Of a stretch of DNA of 37,001 bases, positions 1-7,411 are shown piece after piece; the stretch's first letter is position 1; each line of letters opens with the position of its first letter. The translations under genes were made by a program, and so were the position numbers. The stretch is taken from IMG/VR virus record IMGVR_UViG_3300047372_000321, positions 1 to 37,001 of that record. One strand, written 5' to 3'. Source of the DNA: a virus. The notes below the pieces were generated by a model. The model made no database searches, was not told the DNA's origin, and saw only the letters and a program-made list of their open reading frames with translations.

Positions 1-52
1 CAGTCAGAACGCTGACATTAACTTCTTGGACAAGAAACTCAAACAATTTTAG
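1..52 (+). CDS. 3' end of a truncated upstream CDS
   Basis: One plus-strand frame is open from the left edge and ends with TAG at 50-52, encoding the C-terminal residues SQNADINFLDKKLKQF. Only the last 16 codons lie in the window, so no function can be given. The next gene starts five bases after this stop, which suggests they are co-transcribed. No separate promoter is visible between them. Confidence 0.5.
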   Translation, partial: SQNADINFLDKKLKQF

Positions 53-57
53 AACAA

Positions 58-1164
58 ATGATGAAACGTATAATCGTTACATTGCTTGCCCTATGTGGTT
101 TCTTGTCACATGGGCATTGCGAACTACCCACAGCGCCAGACGCTATTGTGCAAAATATAGAAATCCAAACAGGTTGCCTCGGAGATATTCCAGTCTATAA
201 TGTAGAATACATGGTATTAAATATAGGTGAAGAGCCTATTACTGAATATTGTATCGAATTATGGAATGAAGATTATTATCAATGCTTTGACAGCGATCTA
301 TTCGGTAGTTATGAAATACCACCAGGAGAGGGTCAAGTATTTACAACACAATTCTTTGAATTTACTGGCAGTCCAGGAGGTTTCTTCGTAGTTTCCGTAG
401 ATGGAGTTAATGATGAGATTATCACTGGTAATAATAATACGACTGTTTACTATCCAGAAGAGTGGGAAGTATGTCCGATTGAATGTGTTGCAGATACTAT
501 TGTGATAATAGAATACGAAAATGTTTACATAACCGATACTCTTTTGATAACAGAATACGAAAATGTTTACATATATGATACTACATATATTGAAGTAACT
601 GACACTATTTTAGTCGACAACTATATCTATGAGTATATAACTGATACTATTTTAGTCGATAACTATATTTACGAGACTGATACTTTGTTCTTAACTGAAT
701 ATGTAACCGATACTGTTTTTATTACCACTATCGATACTTTAATTCAATATGAGTATGTTTTAATTAATGATACTGTAACTGAATATATTGTACAAGAGAT
801 TTATATTGACTGTGATACAGGCCTACCATGCGATGAAGGGCCTGAGCTTGACTGCCCAGACTGGACTTCAATCTATATACCTAATACATTTACACCAAAT
901 AATGATGGTATTAATGATGTCTGGAAGATTATACTAGATTTAAACTGTTGGTATAATATAGAGTTTCAGATCTACAATCGCTGGGGTGACAAAATCTATC
1001 ATGGTTATGGTGACTCGTTCTATAGTTATCCATTCTGGAATGGTAGCATCGATAATGGAGACCATCATGCTATAGATGGAGTTTATACCTATATTGTAAA
1101 GGCTAATAAGTCAGGCTCTGCAGAGGTCTTCCATAAGACTGGTCATCTAACCATATTTAGGTGA
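58..1164 (+). CDS. Secreted protein with type IX secretion (type B) C-terminal sorting domain
   Basis: The 368-residue protein starts with a signal peptide (about residues 1-21, ending near GHC). Residues 30-130 are a beta-rich, CARDB-like region. Residues 140-250 are a low-complexity tract of repeated TDT-hydrophobic-Tyr units (for example TDTILVDNYIYE, twice). Residues 275-368 match the gliding-motility C-terminal domain (CHU_C, T9SS type B): IPNTFTPNNDGINDVWKI, then IYNRWGDKIY, then WNG, then DGVYTYIVKA, and a basic C-terminus TGHLTIFR. In Bacteroidota this domain directs export and surface attachment through the type IX system. I infer that the phage product is placed on the infected cell surface, perhaps for superinfection exclusion or adhesion. 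Either of the two adjacent ATGs (58, 61) could be the start. Confidence 0.85.
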   Translation: MMKRIIVTLLALCGFLSHGHCELPTAPDAIVQNIEIQTGCLGDIPVYNVEYMVLNIGEEPITEYCIELWNEDYYQCFDSDLFGSYEIPPGEGQVFTTQFFEFTGSPGGFFVVSVDGVNDEIITGNNNTTVYYPEEWEVCPIECVADTIVIIEYENVYITDTLLITEYENVYIYDTTYIEVTDTILVDNYIYEYITDTILVDNYIYETDTLFLTEYVTDTVFITTIDTLIQYEYVLINDTVTEYIVQEIYIDCDTGLPCDEGPELDCPDWTSIYIPNTFTPNNDGINDVWKIILDLNCWYNIEFQIYNRWGDKIYHGYGDSFYSYPFWNGSIDNGDHHAIDGVYTYIVKANKSGSAEVFHKTGHLTIFR

Positions 1165-1179
1165 CCGAATATATAATTA

Positions 1180-1548
1180 ATGAAGCTATTAGATTTAGAC
1201 TGGTACTCACAACCTCCAATTGATTTTGAACATAAGCAATATCTACTTTATGCTTATATGTCAAAGGTAGACCAGAAATATCTAGAGCAAAAGGTATCTC
1301 CACATCTATTACATCTTGAAAGAATGAAAGAGGAGATGGATTACTTTATTTCTAAGTGGATCGTTATGCAGAAAGTCTTTGATAAAAACAGATATGCCTG
1401 GTTTGATAATCCTAAACTAGAGGGTGAGGATAATATAGAATTAGCTAAAATTGTTGAAATTGTAGACTATGCTAGTCCGGTCGTAGATGCTAAGATTAGA
1501 CAAGGTTATCTCCTATTTGAGAAGTACCCGAGACAGGTATTGTATTAA
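1180..1548 (+). CDS. Hypothetical protein
   Basis: A 122-residue soluble, charged and aromatic-rich protein that appears mostly helical. It has no motif I recognise. The start is 15 bases after the T9SS cargo gene, so the two are probably co-transcribed. Its TAA (1546-1548) overlaps the stop of the convergent minus-strand gene by three bases, so no intergenic terminator can exist between them. Function unknown. Confidence 0.7.
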   Translation: MKLLDLDWYSQPPIDFEHKQYLLYAYMSKVDQKYLEQKVSPHLLHLERMKEEMDYFISKWIVMQKVFDKNRYAWFDNPKLEGEDNIELAKIVEIVDYASPVVDAKIRQGYLLFEKYPRQVLY

Positions 1549-2471
1549 ACCCTAATAATACTTGTTGTAAACCAAGCATAATCTGGAATTCCGGAGCTAG
1601 GGGGCCAAGCACTTATTTGTTGAAAAGTGCCTATACCACCTGGGGTTATAGTTCCAGGAATTGAAATTTCACCTGATACAGAAGAATTATATTCATCAAA
1701 AAACTCTACTCCAGCTCCAACTGGTACTGTTAAAAGCATTTCAGCATAACCGGTATTTCCGGTAGCAATGTCTTGTTCAAATATTATCTTTAATGTAGTT
1801 TCAGTATTAATAGTATACGTGTGCTTGCCCATCCAATGTCCAGGGTTATTCTCCACAGCTGTTCCCTGTGCCAATCCTAAACTTTGTACCAAAGACGAAG
1901 CTTTCTTATCAGCTAAATTTGTAAAAATAAAACTAGTTGGTGCAATAGTCTGTGTAATTGCGTCAGTAAATATTTTTACGCCACCTAGACCTGAAGTAAT
2001 AAGTCCGTCACCATTTGTATTGATGCCAGTAAAATCATAATCATAAGCAAAATATTGAACTCTATTATTAACATTATCTACTGCAGTAATTTGAATTCTT
2101 TCTATTTCTGTACCCTGTAAGTTTTTAAACTTAGATGTTTCAGCAGGATCTATATACAAATAATCACCAACATTTAAAGCAATCCCATTAATTACGTTGT
2201 TATTATTAATTGGTTCTTCAAAATACATATTACCAAATACTTGGATATTGTATGTAGGGTCACCACCTCCTGTATTGGTACTTTGTTGGAAAGTCTGTTC
2301 TGTAGTAACTAACGATGAATAGCTTGTATCAAGTGTTCCGACGCCTGTTTCGCAATTAATAAATTTAAAAGAATTAGGACCGCGCACTTCTTGACCGAAC
2401 GCCTGACCTGAATTATTATTTATTGAAATTGCATTTAACGGAGTAGCTCCGTGACTATTTAGACCAAACAT
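1545..2471 (-). CDS. Putative virion/fibre-like structural protein
   Basis: A 308-residue protein rich in Thr, Asn, Gly and Ser with predicted beta structure, no signal peptide and no membrane segment. Residues about 100-150 (NVGDYLYID ... ITAVDNVNNRVQYFAYDYDF) resemble the small beta modules found in phage tail and fibre proteins. It lies three bases after the 122-aa gene that begins at 2843 and shares its transcription from a GATATATA-type late promoter. Composition and late context favour a decoration, whisker or fibre component. No specific family is recognised. Confidence 0.6.
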   Translation of the reverse strand: MFGLNSHGATPLNAISINNNSGQAFGQEVRGPNSFKFINCETGVGTLDTSYSSLVTTEQTFQQSTNTGGGDPTYNIQVFGNMYFEEPINNNNVINGIALNVGDYLYIDPAETSKFKNLQGTEIERIQITAVDNVNNRVQYFAYDYDFTGINTNGDGLITSGLGGVKIFTDAITQTIAPTSFIFTNLADKKASSLVQSLGLAQGTAVENNPGHWMGKHTYTINTETTLKIIFEQDIATGNTGYAEMLLTVPVGAGVEFFDEYNSSVSGEISIPGTITPGGIGTFQQISAWPPSSGIPDYAWFTTSIIRV

Positions 2472-2474
2472 ATA

Positions 2475-2843
2475 TTAAACAGTGTGATTTTTAATATAGT
2501 GTACTTCTATAACGTCGACTGAATCAATATCATATCCTAATCCGTTAAATGTAATTACCTTATTATTAACACTTGCTGTTAAGCTAGATCTCATTTTAAA
2601 TCCATTAACAAATAAAGTAACTAAACTTGCAGAATTATTTTGAACATTATGTGTTACAGTTAATGTCCATTGAGCTGATGTTGCAGTGATAGTTTGATTC
2701 GTGAATTCTTCGATTATCATAGAATTCTCAGGTACAAATTGATTTTGTATATCCTTAGAATTAGGAATTTCTTGATTTGTAGCGGATGTCCAAGTTACAC
2801 TATTGTTAAAATCCCCTATTTGTTTTGATTTTAATGTACCCAT
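2475..2843 (-). CDS. Putative small virion protein
   Basis: 122 residues, beta-rich and Asn/Thr-rich. The central part (TLTVTHNVQNNSASLVTLFV then NGFKM ... VIEVHYIK) reads like a fibre or adhesin beta-sandwich repeat ending in hydrophobic strands. It is the first gene after a late-type promoter at 2871-2879 and is followed after three bases by the 308-aa structural-looking gene. A virion role is an inference from composition and context. Confidence 0.6.
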   Translation of the reverse strand: MGTLKSKQIGDFNNSVTWTSATNQEIPNSKDIQNQFVPENSMIIEEFTNQTITATSAQWTLTVTHNVQNNSASLVTLFVNGFKMRSSLTASVNNKVITFNGLGYDIDSVDVIEVHYIKNHTV

Positions 2844-2870
2844 TTTAAATAATTATATTTTGGTTATAGT

Positions 2871-2879
2871 GTATATATC
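2871..2879 (-). promoter_or_regulatory. Late-type promoter element GATATATAC
   Basis: On the minus strand AAGATATATACACTATAACC lies 27 bases upstream of the ATG at 2843. The GATATATA core matches the elements before the tail tube, sheath, small terminase and neck genes. A second candidate, TATAAC (2863-2868), overlaps the same region. Confidence 0.5.
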
Positions 2880-2915
2880 TTATACTATTAGTGCTTGAAC
2901 TACAATACTATTAAA

Positions 2916-3056
2916 TTATACTGTTCTCCACCTGCGTCTGTTAGACCATTGAACTTTCTTAGTTCTACCTAACATACTATAAGCTCCTACTTTCTGGTTA
3001 AAAATTGCTCTTTCGTTATTAAGTTGCGTATTACCATTTGTTTGTTCTGTACTCAT
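2916..3056 (-). CDS. Small basic protein (46 aa), hypothetical
   Basis: The minus-strand ORF encodes 46 residues beginning MSTEQTNGNTQLNNERAIF and ending in a basic, Trp/Arg-rich tail (KKVQWSNRRRWRTV). Its ATG (3054-3056) overlaps the TAA of the upstream cytidylyltransferase gene by one base (TAATG), a coupling arrangement seen throughout this operon and the main reason to believe the ORF is real. It is the last gene before the late promoter at 2871. Function unknown; the basic tail could bind nucleic acid or another phosphate-rich partner. Confidence 0.55.
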   Translation of the reverse strand: MSTEQTNGNTQLNNERAIFNQKVGAYSMLGRTKKVQWSNRRRWRTV

Positions 3057-3457
3057 TACTTGATTCTTTTTCTTAATTCACTCGAGGACCAGTTATGATC
3101 TCGACTATTATATATTATCTCTATTTCTCTTTTTAGACAGATGTCTTTTGCTGTAAAATGCTTAGTCTTATATTCATCTCCAATGATTCTACAATCTAGT
3201 TTAAATGACATAAAAATATCTTCTAAATCCTCTTCAGTTGTATAAGGTACTATCTGATCTACCCATTTACAAGCATTAACTTGAACCCATCTTTCTACTA
3301 CAGATTGAATAGGTTTATTCTTTTCTGGTCGATCGATTGTAGGATCTGTTTGTAGTGCAACAATTAGATAGTCACAATGTTGTTTTGCCTCTTCTAACAT
3401 TTTAACGTGACCTGCATGAAATAGGTCAAATGAAGAACATGTAATTCCTATTTTCAT
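3056..3457 (-). CDS. Cytidylyltransferase-family nucleotidyltransferase
   Basis: The 133-residue protein has the HIGH-type nucleotidyltransferase fold. It starts MKIGITCSSFDLFHAGH, with the HxGH nucleotide-binding motif HAGH at about residues 14-17, and ends with SSSELRKRI, equivalent to the ISSTxxR motif. This matches the glycerol-3-phosphate cytidylyltransferase / RfaE C-terminal group, which transfers CMP or AMP to a phosphorylated sugar or alcohol. The substrate cannot be told from sequence. The gene overlaps its neighbours by four bases upstream and one base downstream. Neighbouring SHMT and a glycosyltransferase suggest a role in making an activated sugar or polyol. Confidence 0.85.
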   Translation of the reverse strand: MKIGITCSSFDLFHAGHVKMLEEAKQHCDYLIVALQTDPTIDRPEKNKPIQSVVERWVQVNACKWVDQIVPYTTEEDLEDIFMSFKLDCRIIGDEYKTKHFTAKDICLKREIEIIYNSRDHNWSSSELRKRIK

Positions 3458-3783
3458 TTCTTTTTCTTTTGAAATAATGGTATAGTAACTGTAAATACGG
3501 CACCTCCCATCGAAGTAGCTAGAACATCTCTACCTTCTACTGTTCCTCCAGTTCTATTATCATATAGTTCTTTTAATATGCCAGCGGAAACTGAAGCAGC
3601 CATGGCTGTTATTTGTGCTCTTGTTTTATTACCATGTTTTTTATATGACCAATGATAACCTAAGGCTCCTGCTGCAATACCTGCTGCAAAATGTGCCTGT
3701 TTATCTTTTTCTTGTAAAATAAAATTTTGTCCAACCATGTTTGTCGTTAACATAAACGCAATAATAAGTAAGAGTTTTCTCAT
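3454..3783 (-). CDS. Exported YfiM/DUF2279-like protein
   Basis: A 109-residue protein with an N-terminal signal sequence (about 1-18, MRKLLLIIAFMLTTNMVGQ). It then carries EKDKQAHFAAGIAAG, two Gly/Ala-rich hydrophobic stretches, a central KELYDN and a GRDVLATSMGGAV segment. This DKxxHFxAG ... KE..D ... D..ATxxGG pattern is that of the YfiM-like (DUF2279) periplasmic or lipoprotein family, whose biochemistry I do not know. It overlaps the SHMT gene and the cytidylyltransferase gene by four bases each. It probably acts in the cell envelope. No lipobox Cys is seen. Confidence 0.65.
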   Translation of the reverse strand: MRKLLLIIAFMLTTNMVGQNFILQEKDKQAHFAAGIAAGALGYHWSYKKHGNKTRAQITAMAASVSAGILKELYDNRTGGTVEGRDVLATSMGGAVFTVTIPLFQKKKK

Positions 3784-4925
3784 AGTTTAATTGTATTGCT
3801 GATAGTATCTGCTATATTTTTAAAGTATTCTTTGTCATCTCCATACTTAGTAACCATCGCTGCAGTACCTATTCTAATACCAGATGTTTCCCATACTCCT
3901 CTTGGATCGTTAGGAATTGAGTTTTTATTTACTACTATATTATGCTCAGCTTCTAATCTATCTGCAACTTCAGCTCCTGATTTATTTCCAGTGTGAATTA
4001 AAATAATATGCGAGTCTGTTCCTCCTGTTGTCAGCTTAATACCATTTTGTTTGAAGGTCTGACACATTAATTCAGCCATTTCAACTACTTGTTTTGAATA
4101 CTCTTTAAATTCAGGTGCAGATGCTTCATGGTATGATTGTGTTTTACCAGCAACTTGATTCATCAGAGGTCCACCTTGTGTTCCTGGGAAAACACCTGAG
4201 TTAATTTTCTTAGTGTAGTCTTCATTGTTCCAAAGAATCATTCCACCTCTAGCTCCTCTTAGAGTTTTATGAGTAGTAGAAGTAACGAAATCTGCATGTG
4301 GTAGAGGTGACTCGTAAACACCACCTGCAATTAGACCACTATAGTGAGCCATATCTACTAGAAGCAAAGCACCAACTGAGTCTGCTATCTTTCTGAATTT
4401 TAAGAAATCAATTTGACGAGGATATGCAGATGCTCCAGCGATAATCATCTTAGGTTTTAGATTATGTGCTTTCGCTGAAATTTCACCGTAGTCTAACCAA
4501 CCATCTTCATCGACTCCATAGAAATGATTGTCAAACCATTTTCCACTTAGATTAGCTGGTGAACCATGAGATAGGTGACCACCTGCCGAAAGGTCCATAC
4601 CTAAAATAGTATCTCCTGGTTTAAGAAATGCTTTAAAAATTGCTAAGTTAGCATTAGCTCCACTATGAGGTTGTATATTTGCAAAATTACAGTCATATAG
4701 TTTAGTAACTAATTCAATACCATAATTCTCTAACTCATCATAGTTACCACAACCATTATAGTATCTCTTGCCTGGAAAACCTTCAGCATATTTATTAGTA
4801 AATACAGATCCACAGAAATATCTTACATCTTCTGATGCAAAGTTTTCAGAAGCAATAAAATTATGTTCTTCTATCTGTCTAGTTTCTTCTTCTCTTAGAA
4901 TATTAAGTATTTTATCGTTTATCAT
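3780..4925 (-). CDS. glyA: Serine hydroxymethyltransferase
   Basis: A PLP enzyme that interconverts serine plus tetrahydrofolate with glycine plus 5,10-methylene-THF. All main SHMT motifs are present in order: ASENFAS (25-31), KYAEGFPGKRYYNG (45-58), IQPHSGANAN (84-93), GHLSHG (116-121), VDMAHYSGLIAGG (190-202), STTHKTLRGARGG with Lys220 as the Schiff-base lysine, FPGTQGGP, GGTDSH and TSGIRIGTAA. At 381 residues it is about 35 shorter than most bacterial SHMTs (about 415), with the loss mainly in the C-terminal part. The catalytic core is intact. It is in an overlapping operon with glycosyltransferase and cytidylyltransferase genes. It probably supplies one-carbon units for dTMP or hydroxymethyl-pyrimidine synthesis. 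Confidence 0.95.
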   Translation of the reverse strand: MINDKILNILREEETRQIEEHNFIASENFASEDVRYFCGSVFTNKYAEGFPGKRYYNGCGNYDELENYGIELVTKLYDCNFANIQPHSGANANLAIFKAFLKPGDTILGMDLSAGGHLSHGSPANLSGKWFDNHFYGVDEDGWLDYGEISAKAHNLKPKMIIAGASAYPRQIDFLKFRKIADSVGALLLVDMAHYSGLIAGGVYESPLPHADFVTSTTHKTLRGARGGMILWNNEDYTKKINSGVFPGTQGGPLMNQVAGKTQSYHEASAPEFKEYSKQVVEMAELMCQTFKQNGIKLTTGGTDSHIILIHTGNKSGAEVADRLEAEHNIVVNKNSIPNDPRGVWETSGIRIGTAAMVTKYGDDKEYFKNIADTISNTIKL

Positions 4926-5167
4926 CTATTAGCTTTTTGATTTTTGGATTTAAACTTTGTTGACGGATTTGATTTACCGTGTTTTGTTTTTCTACCTTTA
5001 ACTCTTTCTCTCCACATTTTAAATGAAGACTCTTTCATATTCGCCCTCATTATTTTTCTAACATCATTCTCTTTAAGGCCAAACTGAAATTCTATAGCCT
5101 CAAATGGGGTTCTATCTTCCCATGCCATCTCTATAATTCTATCAACGTCTCTATCAGTTAGTTTCAT
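4922..5167 (-). CDS. DUF2805 / TIGR03643 family protein
   Basis: 81 residues. The core LTDRDVDRIIEMAWEDRTPF, then EAIEFQFGLKENDVRKIMR, SSFKMWRERVKGRKTKH, closely follows the TIGR03643 (DUF2805) family, which is common in Bacteroidota and has no assigned function. Its first half looks like a small helix-turn-helix. The C-terminal 25 residues are Lys/Ser/Asn-rich and probably disordered. It overlaps the genes on either side by four bases, placing it inside the GT25-SHMT operon. Confidence 0.8.
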   Translation of the reverse strand: MKLTDRDVDRIIEMAWEDRTPFEAIEFQFGLKENDVRKIMRANMKESSFKMWRERVKGRKTKHGKSNPSTKFKSKNQKANR

Positions 5168-5892
5168 TCTGGCAATCTATCTTTGTCAACCCTTTGTGGA
5201 GTATGTGTACTTACTCTTGATGGAGATCCGTCTTGATTAAACCAGTCATCACGCGTTGCAATAGCATTTATTGTCTTAATAGGATATAGTTCATCTATAT
5301 CTGGTCTTGAATGCTTCATATATGTAGCTGTAATAAATTCATCATTAGGGAATAAATTATCTTCTAACTTATAGTCTACTAGTTTCTGTGCCCCTGTTTT
5401 TGTTAGGACATAAGATTGCATATTGTAATGTAAAGAGGGTATACACCATGTATCATCTAATTTAATATCATTACCATAATCGAAAACCCATCTTCCTAAA
5501 GTACAATAATCCCACACAAATGGCCAATTAGGATTAGGTTCTGGTAATTCGCTTAACGTTTTAATAGACCAAAAGTCTTCTTCTAGAATTAAACATCTTT
5601 CTTCTTTACCTTTTGCAATTCTTTTCCAAGCATTAATATGACTTAATGCACATCCTATTTCTCCTGGTTGTGGTGGTAATTTCCAATGTGGATTATCAGT
5701 TTTTTCACCTAATCCGAATTTATTAAAAACAGTAACTCCTTCTGGAATAGGTTGCGTCCAACCATTATGGCCTGATAAAATCTCACATTCGATTCTACTT
5801 TCAAAGCCACATTTATCTAGTTTAGACTGTATTTTATCTACCTTTGGTTGATCTATACCTAAGGCTAAAATATAAACCTTATCAATTCTCAT
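5164..5892 (-). CDS. Family-25-like glycosyltransferase
   Basis: A 242-residue protein with the GT25 (LPS/collagen galactosyltransferase-like) layout. It has an N-terminal strand IDKVYILALG, a GEIGCALSHINAWKRIA segment (about 96-112) as in GT25 enzymes, LILEEDFW (about 120-127) as the DxD-equivalent acidic metal site, and a SYVLTKTGAQKLVDY segment. Such enzymes transfer a sugar from a nucleotide donor. The acceptor here is unknown and could be host glycan, phage protein or modified DNA. It is first in a run of genes that overlap by one to four bases. Confidence 0.8.
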   Translation of the reverse strand: MRIDKVYILALGIDQPKVDKIQSKLDKCGFESRIECEILSGHNGWTQPIPEGVTVFNKFGLGEKTDNPHWKLPPQPGEIGCALSHINAWKRIAKGKEERCLILEEDFWSIKTLSELPEPNPNWPFVWDYCTLGRWVFDYGNDIKLDDTWCIPSLHYNMQSYVLTKTGAQKLVDYKLEDNLFPNDEFITATYMKHSRPDIDELYPIKTINAIATRDDWFNQDGSPSRVSTHTPQRVDKDRLPE

Positions 5893-5895
5893 TTA

Positions 5896-6426
5896 TTACT
5901 TGTCTATTTTTTTGGTTTCATCAGGTGCTGCTTCACCACCTACTGCCTTTGGATCTTGCATCCAAGCAATATATTGGTCAATCATTCTTGATAGAGCTTC
6001 TGGTTTTTCATCTTTCTTAAATTTTACTTTAATAGATGACATACCGCCTTCGCCCTGTTTATGAATACAAGGTGCTCCGTGATCTACTTTAATAGATGCT
6101 ATATTATGTTCGTAATTCTTTTTTCTAAATAGACCTAATAGATCTTTTTTAACATCAGATACTTCTTTTGGATCGTCGCCAAATTGTAGTCTTGCAGAAA
6201 AGTCAATCTCTAATTCTGATAGCCCAATAGAACCATGGTCTGCAAGAATAAAGAGTGGTATAACCATTTCCTTCTCGCCGACTTTAAATGTTTTACAGAT
6301 AGGAGTACCATCATCATTGAAGTAGTTACGAATTGCATTGATGTGTTGCCTCTCAGATATACCCTGAGCAACCATTGCTGCTTCTAATAGACCACCAATT
6401 AATTCTTCGACATTTAGTCTTGCCAT
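5896..6426 (-). CDS. DUF2589-like protein A
   Basis: 176 residues. It has an N-terminal amphipathic helix (NVEELIGGLLEAAMVAQGIS), a VIPLFILADHGSIGLSELEI strand region leading into EIDFSARL, and a C-terminal SSIKVKFKKDEKPEALSRMI segment. The same architecture occurs in the clearer DUF2589 protein at 7412-7996, so the two look like distant paralogues flanking the glycosyltransferase cassette. DUF2589 has no established function known to me. Its start is in the divergent gap shared with the plus-strand gene at 6509. Confidence 0.6.
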   Translation of the reverse strand: MARLNVEELIGGLLEAAMVAQGISERQHINAIRNYFNDDGTPICKTFKVGEKEMVIPLFILADHGSIGLSELEIDFSARLQFGDDPKEVSDVKKDLLGLFRKKNYEHNIASIKVDHGAPCIHKQGEGGMSSIKVKFKKDEKPEALSRMIDQYIAWMQDPKAVGGEAAPDETKKIDK

Positions 6427-6466
6427 GCTTATCTAACTTAAGTTACTAATTATACCTTAATTATCC

Positions 6467-6489
6467 AAAATGTTTCATTGATAAATATA
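6467..6489 (+). promoter_or_regulatory. Plus-strand promoter element shared with 36292-36314
   Basis: AAAATGTTTCAT-T-GATAAATATA differs at one base from the element before the only other isolated plus-strand gene (36319). The GATAAATATA part (6480-6489) resembles a T4-type late -10 (TATAAATA). It lies 19 bases upstream of the ATG at 6509. Confidence 0.6.
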
Positions 6490-6508
6490 ACAACTAATAT
6501 CAATTTCC

Positions 6509-7312
6509 ATGGACAAAAAAGTGAGTTTTATTTGTACATCATATCGTAGATATAGATGTGTACAAAGAATTATTAAACAGTATCTACTACAAGACTATCC
6601 TAATAAAGAATTAGTCATATTAAATACCGACCCTGAATATTTATTTACCTTAGATTCTAGCCTAAAAGATGAAAACATCATAGTGGTTAATAATCATGTT
6701 GATTATGCAAAGGGTGAATTTTATACGAACAGGGGTGATATTTGTAGAGATGCAGTCGATCATGCAACTGGTGATTATTTCATGCTAGCAGACGATGATG
6801 ATATTTACTTACCATGGCATATTCGACAGGCTGTAGATGGCATTAATAGAAATGGCTTAGATTCATGGAAACCTGAAAGAAGCTTTTTTAAAAATGACAA
6901 TAAGTTAGAAACCGCTAGGAATACTATGGAAGCTTCTATAATAGTTAAAATGCAACGTATTAGACATATTGGTTTTAGATCAGATTTAACTGGATATGAA
7001 GGTATTAGCTGGTATACACAACTTAGAGATGAAGGTCAGTTAAATGAACATGAAAAATATTACATTCCATCATATTGTTTTAACTGGGCATCCGATCCAT
7101 TTGCTGGACATAAACAATCTGGTGATATTGATAATCCTGATAACTTTGAGAATCATAAAAAAGAATCTACAGATTTTTCAAGTGAGCCTTTAACTCCATG
7201 TACAGATAGTATTGTAAATGAATTATATAAAGATCTTTACGATTATTTAAAAACACACCAAGACCAGTACGACCCAGAACTTTGGCAAAAATACATTGCC
7301 AAATACATTTAA
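6509..7312 (+). CDS. Family-2-like (GT-A) glycosyltransferase
   Basis: 267 residues. The N-terminus VSFICTSYRRYRCVQRIIKQ and KELVILNTD are the usual GT2 nucleotide-binding strands. ADDDDIY (94-100) is the DxD metal site, preceded by RDAVDHATGDYFML. It is on the strand opposite to both neighbours, has its own upstream promoter element, and is followed by a rho-independent terminator. That self-contained arrangement between two DUF2589-like genes is typical of a phage moron. The acceptor is unknown; host surface glycan modification is one option and glycosylation of phage components another. Confidence 0.85.
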   Translation: MDKKVSFICTSYRRYRCVQRIIKQYLLQDYPNKELVILNTDPEYLFTLDSSLKDENIIVVNNHVDYAKGEFYTNRGDICRDAVDHATGDYFMLADDDDIYLPWHIRQAVDGINRNGLDSWKPERSFFKNDNKLETARNTMEASIIVKMQRIRHIGFRSDLTGYEGISWYTQLRDEGQLNEHEKYYIPSYCFNWASDPFAGHKQSGDIDNPDNFENHKKESTDFSSEPLTPCTDSIVNELYKDLYDYLKTHQDQYDPELWQKYIAKYI

Positions 7313-7320
7313 CTAAAAAT

Positions 7321-7350
7321 ATGCCAGTAAAACAAAATACTGGCATTTTT
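7321..7350 (+). terminator. Rho-independent terminator for the GT2 gene
   Basis: Perfect 9-bp stem ATGCCAGTA / TACTGGCAT (7321-7329, 7338-7346), 8-nt loop, then TTTT. It starts eight bases after the stop of the glycosyltransferase gene. Confidence 0.85.
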
Positions 7351-7355
7351 ATACT

Positions 7356-7380
7356 AAAAAAGCCATCCGAAGATGGCTTT
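7356..7380 (-). terminator. Rho-independent terminator for DUF2589-like gene B
   Basis: Read on the minus strand: AAAGCCATC-TTCG-GATGGCTTT followed by more T. This is a 9-bp stem capped by a C(UUCG)G tetraloop, 31 bases beyond the end of the gene at 7412-7996. Together with the neighbouring plus-strand hairpin it insulates the two convergent units. Confidence 0.88.
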
Positions 7381-7411
7381 AATACTTTTGTATAAACTTA
7401 GTTCTTACTAC

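Noticed and set aside
481-800. Repeat tract in the T9SS cargo gene as a possible DNA repeat array or CRISPR
   Set aside because: The repeats are imperfect, in frame and encode TDT-type peptide units, so they are protein repeats.
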